Source of the DNA: Burkholderiaceae bacterium
GTDB lineage: Bacteria; Pseudomonadota; Gammaproteobacteria; Burkholderiales; Burkholderiaceae_C
Assembly (NCBI GenBank): GCA_913776825.1
Contig: CAJYPV010000032.1
Coordinates: 1-64,000, forward strand
Reading direction: 5' to 3'
Length of the DNA stretch: 64,000 bases
Shown in pieces: positions 1 to 7,934 of this stretch; position 1 is the first letter of the stretch; the number at the start of each line of letters is the position of its first letter. The position numbers were made by a program, and so were the translations under genes. Below the pieces are notes generated by a model. It did no database searches. It worked only from the letters and a program-made list of their open reading frames with translations, and was not told the origin of the DNA.

Positions 1-301
1 AGGCTGGCGTGCTGGCGGTTTCCAGGGCGCGCCAGGAGCCCACCAGCAAGCCCAGCGGTACTCCGACCAGCAAGGCCAGGCCCAGGCCGATCAGTACTCG
101 CTCCAGGCTGACCAGGATGTGCGGCCACAGCTCGCCGCTGGCCAGCAGGTGCCAGAGGCTGACGAAGGTGGTGCCAGGGCCGAAGCGCCGAGCCATGCTG
201 CCCGGCGCCGCAAGGCCCTGCACCGCCGCCCACCAGAGCACCACCAATACCAGTAGGCCGGCGCTGCCGAGCAGGATGCGTTCGAGACGAGACTCCCTCA
301 C
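1..301 (-). CDS. ABC transporter permease, NitT/TauT type (partial, N-terminus only)
   Basis: This is the first ~100 codons of a binding-protein-dependent permease that runs off the left edge. It starts at a GTG whose GTGA overlaps the TGA stop of the substrate-binding gene, the usual translational coupling in these operons. The visible part has one N-terminal membrane segment (LLGSAGLLVLVVLWW) and then a region typical of SsuC/TauC/NrtB permeases (SLERVLIGLGLALLVGVPLGLLVGSW). By family it would form the membrane channel for the binding protein next to it. The style is Pseudomonas-like, like that gene. The substrate cannot be told from this fragment. Confidence 0.85.
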   Translation of the reverse strand, partial: MRESRLERILLGSAGLLVLVVLWWAAVQGLAAPGSMARRFGPGTTFVSLWHLLASGELWPHILVSLERVLIGLGLALLVGVPLGLLVGSWRALETASTPA

Positions 302-1497
302 ACCTGGATCTCCTCCTGGCGGGCGAAGCCTTCGGCGAGGCCGAAGGTGCCCATGCCGCCCACCGCGGCGATGGCCTGGCGAACGAAGCGGTCGTCCACC
401 AGGTCGGTGGCGGCGAATTCCGGGTCCAGGCTGGCGAGGAAGCCGGCGTCGCCCTGGATCAGGGTGTGCTTGAGGCGCTTCACCAGCTCACGGGTGTAGC
501 TGGGATAGGGATAGGGCTGGAAGTCGATACGCTCCTCGTGCCAGTCGGCGTGGCGAATGGCGCCATCGGCCAGGTAGCGACCACGCGCCGCGGCATTGGG
601 CACCAGCACCTGCTTGAGCAGGCTTTCCGGATGGGGGGTGTAGTGACCGCTGCCTTCGCGGGACAGCAAGGCCGCGGCGTCGGCCCGGTTCTCCCGGGTC
701 CAGACCTGGGCCTTGACGATGGCATTGACCACCCGCTGCGACCACTCCGGCCGCTCGTTGAGGTCACGCTCGTGCATGAACACCACGCAGCAGGCGTGAT
801 TGCGCCAGATGTCACCGGTGAAGCGCTGGATGCGCCCGACCTGCTGGCTTTCCGCCAGGGCGTTGAAGGGTTCGGCAACGATATAGCCGGCGATGCGTCC
901 GCTGGCCAGCGCCGGCGGCATGTCGGACGGAGCCAGCACCAGCAGGTTGACCTCGTCGGCCGCCAGGCTGGCGTCGGCCGGGCGGCTCACCGCCTTGAGG
1001 CCATGCTGGCGCAGCAATTCCTGCAGCACCACGTTGTGGATGGAGTACCAGAAGGGAATCGCCACGGTGCGCCCGGCGAGTTGGCGCACCTCATGGATGT
1101 CCGGCGCCACGGTCAGGCCCGAGCCGTCGACGTGGTTCCAGGCCACCACCTTGGCCGGTACCTGGCTGCCGTAGCGGGCCCAGACGGTCATCGGCGACAG
1201 GAGATGGATGACGTTCACCTGGCCGGACAGGAAGGCCTCGATCACCTGCGCCCAGCTGCGCAGCATCACCGGCTTCTCCGCCTTGACCCCTTCGGCATCG
1301 AACAGGCCGCGGGCGTGGGCCACCAGCAAGGGCGTGGCATCGGTGATCGGCAGGTAGCCGATGCGGACCGGCGCATCGGGTTCGGCCGCCGCGCGCGCCT
1401 CCAGGCTGCGCAACAGGGGGAAGGCGCCGGCGGCGCTGAACAGCGCGGCCAGCTTGAGGAATTCACGGCGCGAGGGACGGGGATCTTGCAGGCACAT
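298..1497 (-). CDS. ABC transporter substrate-binding protein, NrtA/CmpA-like (Tat signal)
   Basis: The 399-residue periplasmic binding protein begins with a twin-arginine leader ([18 protein letters not shown]), followed by the NMT1/NrtA-type opening [19 protein letters not shown]. It is related to the nitrate, bicarbonate, sulfonate and thiamine-precursor binders, and its ligand is unknown. It overlaps the ATPase gene upstream by 35 bases and the permease downstream by 4, so it is one operon in the order ATPase, binding protein, permease. The protein reads like Pseudomonas homologues rather than the Burkholderiales-like genes to its right, so it probably lies on the foreign side of the junction described for the ATPase gene. 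Confidence 0.85.
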   Translation of the reverse strand: MCLQDPRPSRREFLKLAALFSAAGAFPLLRSLEARAAAEPDAPVRIGYLPITDATPLLVAHARGLFDAEGVKAEKPVMLRSWAQVIEAFLSGQVNVIHLLSPMTVWARYGSQVPAKVVAWNHVDGSGLTVAPDIHEVRQLAGRTVAIPFWYSIHNVVLQELLRQHGLKAVSRPADASLAADEVNLLVLAPSDMPPALASGRIAGYIVAEPFNALAESQQVGRIQRFTGDIWRNHACCVVFMHERDLNERPEWSQRVVNAIVKAQVWTRENRADAAALLSREGSGHYTPHPESLLKQVLVPNAAARGRYLADGAIRHADWHEERIDFQPYPYPSYTRELVKRLKHTLIQGDAGFLASLDPEFAATDLVDDRFVRQAIAAVGGMGTFGLAEGFARQEEIQV

Positions 1498-2287
1498 GGG
1501 CAGGCTCCGCTGCAGAAGGTGAAGGATGGGGTCGGCTCGCCCGCCGTAGGGTTTGCAGGATCTCGATGCGCAGAGTGCCCAGGGCCTCGATGGCCTCGGT
1601 CCGCGGTTGCGCCAGGTCGAGTCGCCACTCGCCGATGACCCGCGCCGGGTGGTCGCCCAGTAGCAGGATTCGGTCGGAGACCAGCAGCGCCTCGTCGATG
1701 TCGTGGGTGATGAGCACCGCCGCGGTTCCCTGCTCCGCCACCAGGCGCAGCAACAGTTGTTGCATGTCGGCGCGGGTCACCTCGTCAAGGGCGCCGAAGG
1801 GCTCGTCCAGCAGCAGCACCCGCGGCTCGACCGCCAGTGCCCGCGCCAGGGCGATCCGCTGGCGCTGACCCCCCGACAGCTGCGGCGGATAGCGGTCCGC
1901 CAGCCAGTCCAGTTGCACCAGCTGCAGCAGCTCATGCACCTTGCGCTTGATCTCGGGTTCCGGCGGACGCTGCTTGCGCGGCTTCACCCGCAGACCGAAA
2001 GCGACGTTGTCGAACACCGTCATGTGGCGGAACAGCGCGTAATGCTGGAAGACGAAGCCGACCTCGCGCTCCCGCACATGCGTGTCCGACGCATCGGCGC
2101 CGTCCAGCAAGACCTGACCCCGGTCCGCCGTCTCCAGGCCGGCAATGATGCGCAGCAAGGTGGTCTTGCCGCAGCCCGACGGGCCGAGCAACGCGGTGAG
2201 TTCGCCGGTGGGAAAGTCCAGGCTGACATCGCCCAGCGCCGTGAACGCGCCGAAGGACTTGTGGATGTGGCGGACTTGAATGCTCAT
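1463..2287 (-). CDS. Hybrid ABC ATPase: CysA-type N-terminus joined to NitT/TauT-type C-terminus
   Basis: The 274-residue ATPase has Walker A GPSGCGKT (35-42), signature LSGGQ (137-141), Walker B VLLLDE (157-162) and the switch His in THD (195). Residues 1 to about 168 match the sulfate-transport ATPase CysA (opening [15 protein letters not shown], then [22 protein letters not shown]). After DEPFGALD the text changes to [19 protein letters not shown] and [17 protein letters not shown], as in SsuB/TauB/NrtD-type ATPases. The CysA regulatory C-terminal domain is absent (CysA is usually ~350 residues). The switch falls in one of the most conserved stretches of the family and stays in frame. The chosen ATG lies after the cysW stop. 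It could be a true recombinant serving CysTW, or a misassembly. Confidence 0.8.
   Translation of the reverse strand: MSIQVRHIHKSFGAFTALGDVSLDFPTGELTALLGPSGCGKTTLLRIIAGLETADRGQVLLDGADASDTHVREREVGFVFQHYALFRHMTVFDNVAFGLRVKPRKQRPPEPEIKRKVHELLQLVQLDWLADRYPPQLSGGQRQRIALARALAVEPRVLLLDEPFGALDEVTRADMQQLLLRLVAEQGTAAVLITHDIDEALLVSDRILLLGDHPARVIGEWRLDLAQPRTEAIEALGTLRIEILQTLRRASRPHPSPSAAEPAHVPARSPSLAP
1784..1845. other. Inferred recombination or assembly junction inside the ATPase gene
   Basis: On the minus strand the protein changes family within or just before [11 protein letters not shown] (codons ~158-168). To the right lie CysA, CysW, CysT and sulfate-binding-protein sequences of Burkholderiales style. 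To the left lies a NitT/TauT-type transporter of Pseudomonas style. The breakpoint cannot be placed more exactly because both families share these residues. Confidence 0.6.
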
Positions 2288-2331
2288 GGGAATTCCTTGC
2301 TCACGGGGCGACGGCGGCCGCGCCCAGTTCC

Positions 2332-3216
2332 TCAGTTCGTGCTCGCGCCCCGGCGGGCCTGCCATTCGACGAATTGCTTCAGCCCCAGCGTGACCAGCGC
2401 CAGCAAGGCCAGCAGCGAGGCGACGGCGAATGCCGCGGCGAATTGATATTCGTTGTAGAGGATCTCGACCTGCAGCGGCAGCGTGTTGGTCTGCCCGCGG
2501 ATGTGACCGGAGACGACCGACACCGCGCCGAATTCACCGAAGGCCCGCGCATTGCACAGGATCACGCCATACAGCAGGCCCCACTTGATGTTGGGCAGCG
2601 TGACATGCCAGAACGTGCGCCAGCCGCTGGCACCCAGCACGGTGGCCGCTTCTTCCTCATCGCGGCCCTGGGCCTGCATCAGTGGAATCAGCTCGCGCGC
2701 GACGAACGGGAAGGTGACGAACACGGTGGCGAGCACGATGCCCGGCACAGCGAAGATGATCTTGATGTCATGCGCCTGCAGCCACGGACCGAACCAGCCC
2801 TGCGCACCGAAGATCAGCACATAGATCAGGCCGGCGACCACCGGCGAGACCGAGAACGGCAGGTCGATCATCGTGATCAGCAACTGCTTGCCGCGGAAGT
2901 CATGCTTGGTGATGGCCCAGGCGGCGGACACACCGAACACCACATTCAGCGGCACCGAAATCACCGCCGCGACCAGCGTGAGCTTGATGGCCGAGACCGC
3001 ATCCGGCTCGACGAGCGCGGCGAGGTAGGTGTCCCAGCCCTTTCGCAGCGCTTCGCTGAACACCGCGACCAGCGGCAAGACCAGGAACAGCGCGAAGAAG
3101 CCCAGGCCGAGGCTGAGCAGCGTCCAGCGCACCCAGCGGCGTTCCGCCGTGGCCGGGTTGCCCTGGTAATGGCCGGCGCCGCGCGCGCGGCCGAGGGTGG
3201 CAGCAGATCCAGACAT
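2332..3216 (-). CDS. cysW: Sulfate/thiosulfate ABC transporter permease CysW
   Basis: This inner-membrane subunit of the sulfate importer pairs with CysT. It has about six membrane segments, starting at [20 protein letters not shown]. Family-typical stretches are [20 protein letters not shown] and the cytoplasmic EAA loop [24 protein letters not shown], which contacts the ATPase. I chose the ATG at 3216 ([10 protein letters not shown]), about 294 residues, because a GGAG lies 13 bases upstream. In-frame ATGs at 3249 and 3270 would add 11 or 18 poorly conserved residues. It lies downstream of cysT and upstream of the hybrid ATPase in one operon. Confidence 0.93.
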   Translation of the reverse strand: MSGSAATLGRARGAGHYQGNPATAERRWVRWTLLSLGLGFFALFLVLPLVAVFSEALRKGWDTYLAALVEPDAVSAIKLTLVAAVISVPLNVVFGVSAAWAITKHDFRGKQLLITMIDLPFSVSPVVAGLIYVLIFGAQGWFGPWLQAHDIKIIFAVPGIVLATVFVTFPFVARELIPLMQAQGRDEEEAATVLGASGWRTFWHVTLPNIKWGLLYGVILCNARAFGEFGAVSVVSGHIRGQTNTLPLQVEILYNEYQFAAAFAVASLLALLALVTLGLKQFVEWQARRGASTN

Positions 3217-3327
3217 CTCAGTCACTCGCTCCGTGAGCGTCGGCCGCATCGGAGCGGCCGGGGACGGCACCGACCGACGGCGCGATCGCCGTGGTGGTCG
3301 TCATCGTGGGGGTGAGGGCAAGCGCGC

Positions 3328-4206
3328 TCATCGGCGGCCGTCCATGCCATTGCGTCGCGCGCTCCAGGCCTGCAGGCCATTCACGCCCAGCAGCAGCAGG
3401 AAGGAGAACACCAGCATCACGACCGCGATCGCGGTGGCGCCGACATAGTCGTATTGCTCGAGCTTGGTGATGATCATCAGCGGCGTGATCTCGCTGACCA
3501 TCGGCATGTTGCCGGCGATGAAGATCACCGAGCCGTACTCGCCCACCGCGCGCGCAAAGGCCAGCGCGAAGCCGGTCAGCAGCGCGGGCGTGAGCATCGG
3601 CAGGATCACCAGCCGGAAGGCTTGCCAGCGGTGCGCGCCCAGCGAGGCGGCGGCTTCTTCCAGCTCGGTGTCCAGGTCTTCCAGCACCGGCTGAACGGTG
3701 CGCACGACGAAGGGCAAGCCGATGAAGATCAGCGCCACCAGCACGCCCAGCGGCGTGAACGCCACCTTGATGCCCAGCGGCTCCAGCCATTGGCCCATCC
3801 AGCCGTTGGGCGCATACAGCGCGGTCAGCGCGATGCCGGCCACGGCGGTCGGCAGCGCGAACGGCAGGTCGATCAGCGCATCCACCAGCTTCTTGCCGAC
3901 GAAGTCATAGCGCACCAGCGACCAGGCCAGGATGAAGCCGAACACCACATTGATCGCCGCCGCCAGCAGGGCCGCGCCGAAGCTCAGCCGGTACGAGGCC
4001 AGCACCCGTGGCGAGGTGGCCGCCGCCCAGAAGGCATCGAAGCCATGGCTGGCCGATTTCAGAAACACCGCGCAGAGCGGGATCAGGATCAGCAGCGAGA
4101 GATAGAACAGGCTGAAGCCCAGCGTCGGGGCGAAGCCTGGCAGCACGCGGCGGCGTTTGCGGACGGGCGCCGGCTCAGCCGACGCCGGAAGCACGGCGGT
4201 GTTCAT
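3328..4206 (-). CDS. cysT: Sulfate/thiosulfate ABC transporter permease CysT (CysU)
   Basis: The 292-residue inner-membrane permease is the partner of CysW. A basic N-terminus (RKRRRVLPGF) precedes the first membrane helix. Diagnostic stretches are DLPFALPTAVAGIALTALY and the EAA-loop region LEEAAASLGAHRWQAFRLVILP, followed by RAVGEYGSVIFIAGNMP. It starts 25 bases after the sbp stop, so it is co-transcribed. With Sbp and CysW it forms the high-affinity sulfate importer feeding assimilatory sulfate reduction. Confidence 0.95.
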   Translation of the reverse strand: MNTAVLPASAEPAPVRKRRRVLPGFAPTLGFSLFYLSLLILIPLCAVFLKSASHGFDAFWAAATSPRVLASYRLSFGAALLAAAINVVFGFILAWSLVRYDFVGKKLVDALIDLPFALPTAVAGIALTALYAPNGWMGQWLEPLGIKVAFTPLGVLVALIFIGLPFVVRTVQPVLEDLDTELEEAAASLGAHRWQAFRLVILPMLTPALLTGFALAFARAVGEYGSVIFIAGNMPMVSEITPLMIITKLEQYDYVGATAIAVVMLVFSFLLLLGVNGLQAWSARRNGMDGRR

Positions 4207-4231
4207 GCGGGGATCGGTCCTGGGCCTGCGA

Positions 4232-5317
4232 TCAGCGCTTCAGTCCGGCCATGATCTGGTCGTACTGGCCGCCATCGGCGAAATGGGTCTTGCTGACCTT
4301 GCTCCAGCCGCCCAAGGTCTGGTCGACGCTGAACAGCTTGATCGGCGCGAAGCGTTGCGCATGGCGCTTGAACACGGCCGGGTCACGCGGGCGGAAGTTG
4401 TTGCGGGCGATGATTTCCTGGCCCTCGGGCGTCCACAGGTAATCCAGATAGCCCTTGGCCAGCGTGAGGCTGCCCTTCTTCGCGACGACCTTGTCCACCA
4501 GCGCGACCGGCGCATCCGCCTCGATCGACAGGCTGGGCGCGACGACCTCGAACTGGCCCTTGCCGAATTCGTTCTCGATCAGTTCCGCTTCGGATTCGAA
4601 GGTCAGCAGCACATCGCCGATGCCGCGTTGGGTGAAGGTCGTGGTCGCGCCGCGGCCGCCACCGTCCAGCACCGGCACATTCGCCAGGATCTTGCCGAGC
4701 AGGTCCTTGGCCTGAGCGTCGGTGCCGCCCTTGGCGATCACGCTGCCCCAGGCGGCCAGGTAGCCATAGCGGCCGTTGCCGGTCACCTTTGGATTGGGAA
4801 TGATCACCTGCACGCCGGGGCGCGCCAGGTCGTTCCAGTCCTTGATCTGCTTGGGATTGCCCTTGCGCACCAGGAACAGCATGGTGGAGCTGTAAGGCGC
4901 CGCGCCATTTGGGAACTTGGCGCGCCAGTCGGCGCTGGTCAGGCCTTTCTCGGCCAGCGCATCCACATCGGTGGCCTGGTTCATGGTGACCACATCGGCC
5001 TCCAGTCCGCCAATGACCGAGCCGATCTGCTTCGACGAGCCGCCGTGCGATTGGTTGATGGTCACCGTCTGGCCGGTCTTGGCCTTCCAGTAGGTGACGA
5101 AGGCCGGATTGACCTGCTTGTAGAGCTCACGCGCCACGTCGTAGGAGACATTCAGCAGCGTCGTCGCTTCCTGCGCCTGGGCGGGCTGGCCGGCCTGCAG
5201 CGCGATCAGCGGCACCGCGGCAGCCATCATCAGCACGCCGCGGCGGCTGAGTCCGTGCAGGGCGGCGCGGCGGGCGCGCGGGGCGGTGGATCGGTCGTGG
5301 CGGGGGGAGTCGGACAT
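4232..5317 (-). CDS. sbp: Periplasmic sulfate-binding protein
   Basis: The ~361-residue binding protein of the sulfate ABC importer has a Tat-like leader (LSRRGVLMMAAAVPLIAL) ending near AQAQE. The mature part opens TLLNVSYDVARELY and contains QSHGGSSKQ, typical of Sbp, where the Ser-Gly loop binds the sulfate oxyanion. NPKVTGNGRYGYLAAWG is also family-typical. The start was set at MSDSPRHD; an ATG five codons upstream (5332) is possible. It is the first gene of sbp-cysT-cysW-ATPase. The AT-rich palindromic leader upstream suggests CysB-type sulfur control (inference). Confidence 0.93.
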   Translation of the reverse strand: MSDSPRHDRSTAPRARRAALHGLSRRGVLMMAAAVPLIALQAGQPAQAQEATTLLNVSYDVARELYKQVNPAFVTYWKAKTGQTVTINQSHGGSSKQIGSVIGGLEADVVTMNQATDVDALAEKGLTSADWRAKFPNGAAPYSSTMLFLVRKGNPKQIKDWNDLARPGVQVIIPNPKVTGNGRYGYLAAWGSVIAKGGTDAQAKDLLGKILANVPVLDGGGRGATTTFTQRGIGDVLLTFESEAELIENEFGKGQFEVVAPSLSIEADAPVALVDKVVAKKGSLTLAKGYLDYLWTPEGQEIIARNNFRPRDPAVFKRHAQRFAPIKLFSVDQTLGGWSKVSKTHFADGGQYDQIMAGLKR

Positions 5318-5339
5318 GGCAGGCAAGCGCAATCAGGCG

Positions 5340-5430
5340 ACGTTCGGGTCGGGCTGAGTAGCTTGCCAACAAGTCCTTATTCGAGGAACGATTGTTTAAG
5401 TATTTGCTTATCGCGAATATGAAATAAGCA
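5340..5430 (-). promoter_or_regulatory. AT-rich leader of the sulfate operon with inverted repeat TGCTTAT-N12-ATAAGCA
   Basis: This is a sharply AT-rich island in a GC-rich genome, immediately before sbp. It contains a 7-base inverted repeat, TGCTTAT (5405-5411) and ATAAGCA (5424-5430). Sulfate transport operons in proteobacteria are usually activated by CysB, a LysR-type protein that binds AT-rich upstream DNA, so this is the likely operator and promoter. The assignment rests on position and composition only. Confidence 0.5.
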
Positions 5431-5840
5431 GACAGGGAAAGACGCCAGGACCGTGACCGTCTCCGCCAGAAGCGCCTCCCCCAAGACCCTGAAGGCGGGC
5501 GCGGTCACGACCTGGGCTTTCACCATGCCATCCCGTTCGCGGCGGAGGGCCGCGTCGGGCGGGGGCGACATGGGCGCGCCCCGTGAGACAGAGTGTGGTC
5601 GTGCCGCTGACCGCCGGCCAATGCGATCTCGGCGCATGGATCTAGCGGGAATGCATATGAGGGCTGACCCGCCCGTTTCCGGCGGGCCACAGGCATGCAC
5701 CTTGCCGCCCAGAGGACGCTGCCGCCAGATGAGACATTGTTCCGCTGCCGCCCGCTGGAGCGGCGAGGACGCCTGCTGAGCCGCTCCCGGACCGGCTAGG
5801 CTCGTCGAGGGCCGTCACGGGCCACGGGAGAAACCGATCC
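5431..5840. other. Intergenic region before the GAF gene
   Basis: This is a 410-base stretch between the divergent sulfate operon and the GAF gene. The reading frames here have no recognisable protein features and no good ribosome site. It presumably carries the GAF gene promoter. A GGGAGA ribosome-binding site precedes the ATG at 5841. Confidence 0.4.
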
Positions 5841-6341
5841 ATGCTCCGACCTGCCATCCCCACCCAAGAGGCCGAGCGTCTGCAGACGCTGCGCGAGATG
5901 CTGATCCTCGACACGCCGCCGGAGGCGCGTTTCGACCGCATCGTGGGCTTCGCCGCCGAGGAATTCGGCGTGCCGATCGCGCTGCTCAGCCTGGTGGACG
6001 AGCGCCGCCAATGGTTCAAGGCGCGCTTTGGACTGGCGGTCTGCGAGACCAGCCGGGATGTGTCCTTCTGCGGCCATGCCATCCATGCGCCGCAGGTGAT
6101 GGTGGTGCCGGATGCGACCGAGGATCCGCGCTTCGCCGACAACCCGATGGTGATCGGCCCGCCGCACATCCGCTTCTACGCCGGCGCGCCGCTGGAGCCC
6201 AAGCCCGGGCTGCGCATCGGCACCTTGTGTCTGATCGATCGCCGCCGCCGCACGCTGGATGACACCGATCTGGCCATCCTGATGAGCCTGCGCGACCTGG
6301 CGTTGGCGGAACTGCTGGGTCAGTCGACGGAGGCCAGCTGA
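5841..6341 (+). CDS. Stand-alone GAF domain protein
   Basis: The 166-residue soluble protein is almost entirely one GAF domain. It opens with the stretch seen before many bacterial GAF domains (ERLQTLREMLILDTPPEARFDRI) and continues FGVPIALLSLVDERRQWFKARFGL, then FCGHAIH, and ends GTLCLIDRRRRTLDDTDL. This subfamily usually sits at the N-terminus of sensor kinases or diguanylate cyclases. Here there is no output domain. The next gene, a receiver-like protein, starts on the last base of its stop codon (TGATG), so the two are translated together and probably act as a pair. The ligand is unknown. Confidence 0.85.
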   Translation: MLRPAIPTQEAERLQTLREMLILDTPPEARFDRIVGFAAEEFGVPIALLSLVDERRQWFKARFGLAVCETSRDVSFCGHAIHAPQVMVVPDATEDPRFADNPMVIGPPHIRFYAGAPLEPKPGLRIGTLCLIDRRRRTLDDTDLAILMSLRDLALAELLGQSTEAS

Positions 6342-6802
6342 TGCCGCATCGGCAGTTTCTGGTCGTCGATGGCCATTCGCTGTTCCGCCGCACCGTGGCG
6401 CTGGTGGCCCGGCAACTGCAGATCGCGGAGGTGCATGAATGCAGCAGCCACGAGGCCGCGCAACGCCTGTTGGAGCACCGGCCGATGGACGGCCTGCTGC
6501 TGGACATCGGCGAAGGCCTGCAGGCCCTGGCGCTGGTGCAGAGCGTGCGGGCCGGCGGCCTGCGCTGTCCCGCGCAGATGCCGATCGCGCTGACGGCCGA
6601 AGCCTGCGATCTGGCGACGGCCCAGCTCTACCGCGACCTGGACATCCGCCGCATCATGCTCAAGCCGTTCAAGGTGAAGACGGCGCTGGAGGTGATCCAG
6701 GATCTGGCGCGTCCCGCGCCGACCGCTGCCGCCAGGCCGGGCGCCGCGTCGTCGAACTCACGCGACGCGGGCGGGCCCGGTGGCCCGAGACCGCCTCACT
6801 GA
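6341..6802 (+). CDS. Response-regulator receiver-like protein, degenerate acidic pocket
   Basis: The 153-residue single-domain receiver-like protein has FLVVDGHSLFRR where receivers normally carry an acidic pair, LLLDIGEG (probable phospho-acceptor Asp) and LKPFKVKTAL (conserved Lys). The acidic pocket has one Asp followed by Gly instead of DD or ED, so phosphorylation may be weakened. The last ~30 residues are a low-complexity Ala/Pro/Gly tail and there is no DNA-binding output. It is coupled to the GAF gene by a one-base overlap. It could be a partner-binding module for the GAF protein, but no effect can be assigned. Confidence 0.75.
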   Translation: MPHRQFLVVDGHSLFRRTVALVARQLQIAEVHECSSHEAAQRLLEHRPMDGLLLDIGEGLQALALVQSVRAGGLRCPAQMPIALTAEACDLATAQLYRDLDIRRIMLKPFKVKTALEVIQDLARPAPTAAARPGAASSNSRDAGGPGGPRPPH

Positions 6803-6815
6803 GCGCGGCGCGACC

Positions 6816-7628
6816 TCACTCCACCCAATGCTGCGTCAGCCACGGCGTGGGGCGCACATAGCGGGTCATGTGCTTCCAGCGGTTCGTCATGCCGGAAGAA
6901 AACGTGGCCAGGAAATGCGCCCACGGCGTCTCATGCGCCGGCTGCTTCTGGGTCCAGCGTCCCACCAGCACGTCGCTGGGATTCGGGCCACCGGGGAAGG
7001 TGACGATGCGCGAACCCTTGGGCAGCTTGGCCGGCTTGAAATAGCGCAGCGGGAACGGCGGCAGGCAGTGCAGGCGGAAATGCCGGGTCCACAGATGCGG
7101 CCAGAACTTGATGCCGCCCGGGACCGACGCCGTCACGAAATGCTGCTCGAAACCATGCTTGTCCGCCACGCCCTGCGGATCGGCGCGGAAGTTGCGGATG
7201 ATGTGCGGATAACGGCCGACCGGGAAGCGGAAGACCGAGGTCTGTCCCAGCTTCTGCATCGGCTTGGCCCAGTTGCGCGCCAGCACGACGTCATCCGGAT
7301 CCCCATAAGAGAAGTAACCGTCGATGTTGTCGACGATCACCGAATCCAGATCGATGAACAGCACCGGGCCCGACAGGCCGGTGGTCGTGCCCAGGTCCTC
7401 GCTCCACAGCACCAGCTTGCGCCACTTGCCCATGGACTTGCGAGGCCACTCGCAGCCGAGCTCCGGCAGATCGTAGGCATCGACTTCCGGACGCAGGCCG
7501 ACCTTGTCGTCCGTCAGGCACACGAGGCGAAAGTCGCCGGTGACATGGCGGCGCAACATGCCATACAGACGGTTCACGTAATCGGCGCCGTACGCCGTAC
7601 CCCACTTCACGCAGATGACTTGTTTCAT
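6816..7628 (-). CDS. Glycosyltransferase-like protein (GT-A-type DxD)
   Basis: The 270-residue soluble protein opens with a Rossmann-type strand (KQVICVKWGTAYGADYVNRLY) and has FRLVCLTDDKVGL followed by VLFIDLDSVIVDNID. The DLD resembles the metal-binding DxD of GT-A glycosyltransferases. The middle part (SVFRFPVGRYPHIIRNF) and the C-terminal WAHF-type end suit a conserved family of putative sugar transferases. AAGGAG lies 10 bases before the ATG. Its stop is 13 bases from that of the convergent receiver gene. The acceptor and sugar donor are unknown. No other cell-surface polysaccharide genes are nearby, so it looks solitary. Confidence 0.65.
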   Translation of the reverse strand: MKQVICVKWGTAYGADYVNRLYGMLRRHVTGDFRLVCLTDDKVGLRPEVDAYDLPELGCEWPRKSMGKWRKLVLWSEDLGTTTGLSGPVLFIDLDSVIVDNIDGYFSYGDPDDVVLARNWAKPMQKLGQTSVFRFPVGRYPHIIRNFRADPQGVADKHGFEQHFVTASVPGGIKFWPHLWTRHFRLHCLPPFPLRYFKPAKLPKGSRIVTFPGGPNPSDVLVGRWTQKQPAHETPWAHFLATFSSGMTNRWKHMTRYVRPTPWLTQHWVE

Positions 7629-7644
7629 CGTGCGACTACTCCTT

Positions 7645-7661
7645 AGACAGCAGAGGCTGTC
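7645..7661 (-). promoter_or_regulatory. Leader hairpin of the glycosyltransferase-like gene
   Basis: A GACAGC/GCTGTC inverted repeat with a four-base loop lies just upstream of the AAGGAG ribosome site. It could fold in the 5' leader and affect translation start. Confidence 0.35.
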
Positions 7662-7663
7662 GT

Positions 7664-7683
7664 ATTAACCCTCACTTTAGGGA
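7664..7683 (+). promoter_or_regulatory. Phage T3-promoter-like sequence
   Basis: The segment ATTAACCCTCACT, two differing bases, then AGGGA matches 18 of 20 bases of the phage T3 RNA-polymerase promoter and points rightward. A second reading is a bacterial operator, because it also contains ACCCT-N6-AGGGA as an inverted repeat, and AGGGT recurs ~30 bases downstream. There is no phage RNA polymerase gene in the window. Confidence 0.3.
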
Positions 7684-7934
7684 TAGTCGCTTTCTTGCGT
7701 CGCTCTAAGGGTAAAGATTGATTGCTGTGACGCTGTATTCGCCCCGTTCGCAGCGCTATTCGCGCATTGCAGACATGAATGAGGGACACGACCGTTCATC
7801 GCACAGCCCATCGAGCTCGATGGGGCGGTCCTTGACGAGCGAATGGAATGCCTCACCGCATATGCAAATCCCGAGCGAGGACATGCCGTCTTGTTCGTTT
7901 CGACCGTCGGCCTCGCGGCCTAGAGTGCTTTCGC

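Larger units (their letters stand above)
7629..7934. other. Divergent intergenic region, glycosyltransferase-like gene / tauD-like gene
   Basis: The region is AT-richer than its surroundings from about 7660 to 7760, consistent with two back-to-back promoters. It holds the leader hairpin and the T3-promoter-like sequence given separately. A longer reading frame from 7848 joins the dioxygenase in frame but lacks conserved residues. Confidence 0.4.

Noticed and set aside
3454-4254. Plus-strand Gln/Arg/His-rich frame over cysT
   Set aside because: Antisense artefact; similar Gln/Arg-rich frames occur opposite most genes here.
5377-5700. 107-codon minus-strand frame upstream of sbp
   Set aside because: Spans the AT-rich regulatory leader and has no family features or ribosome site.
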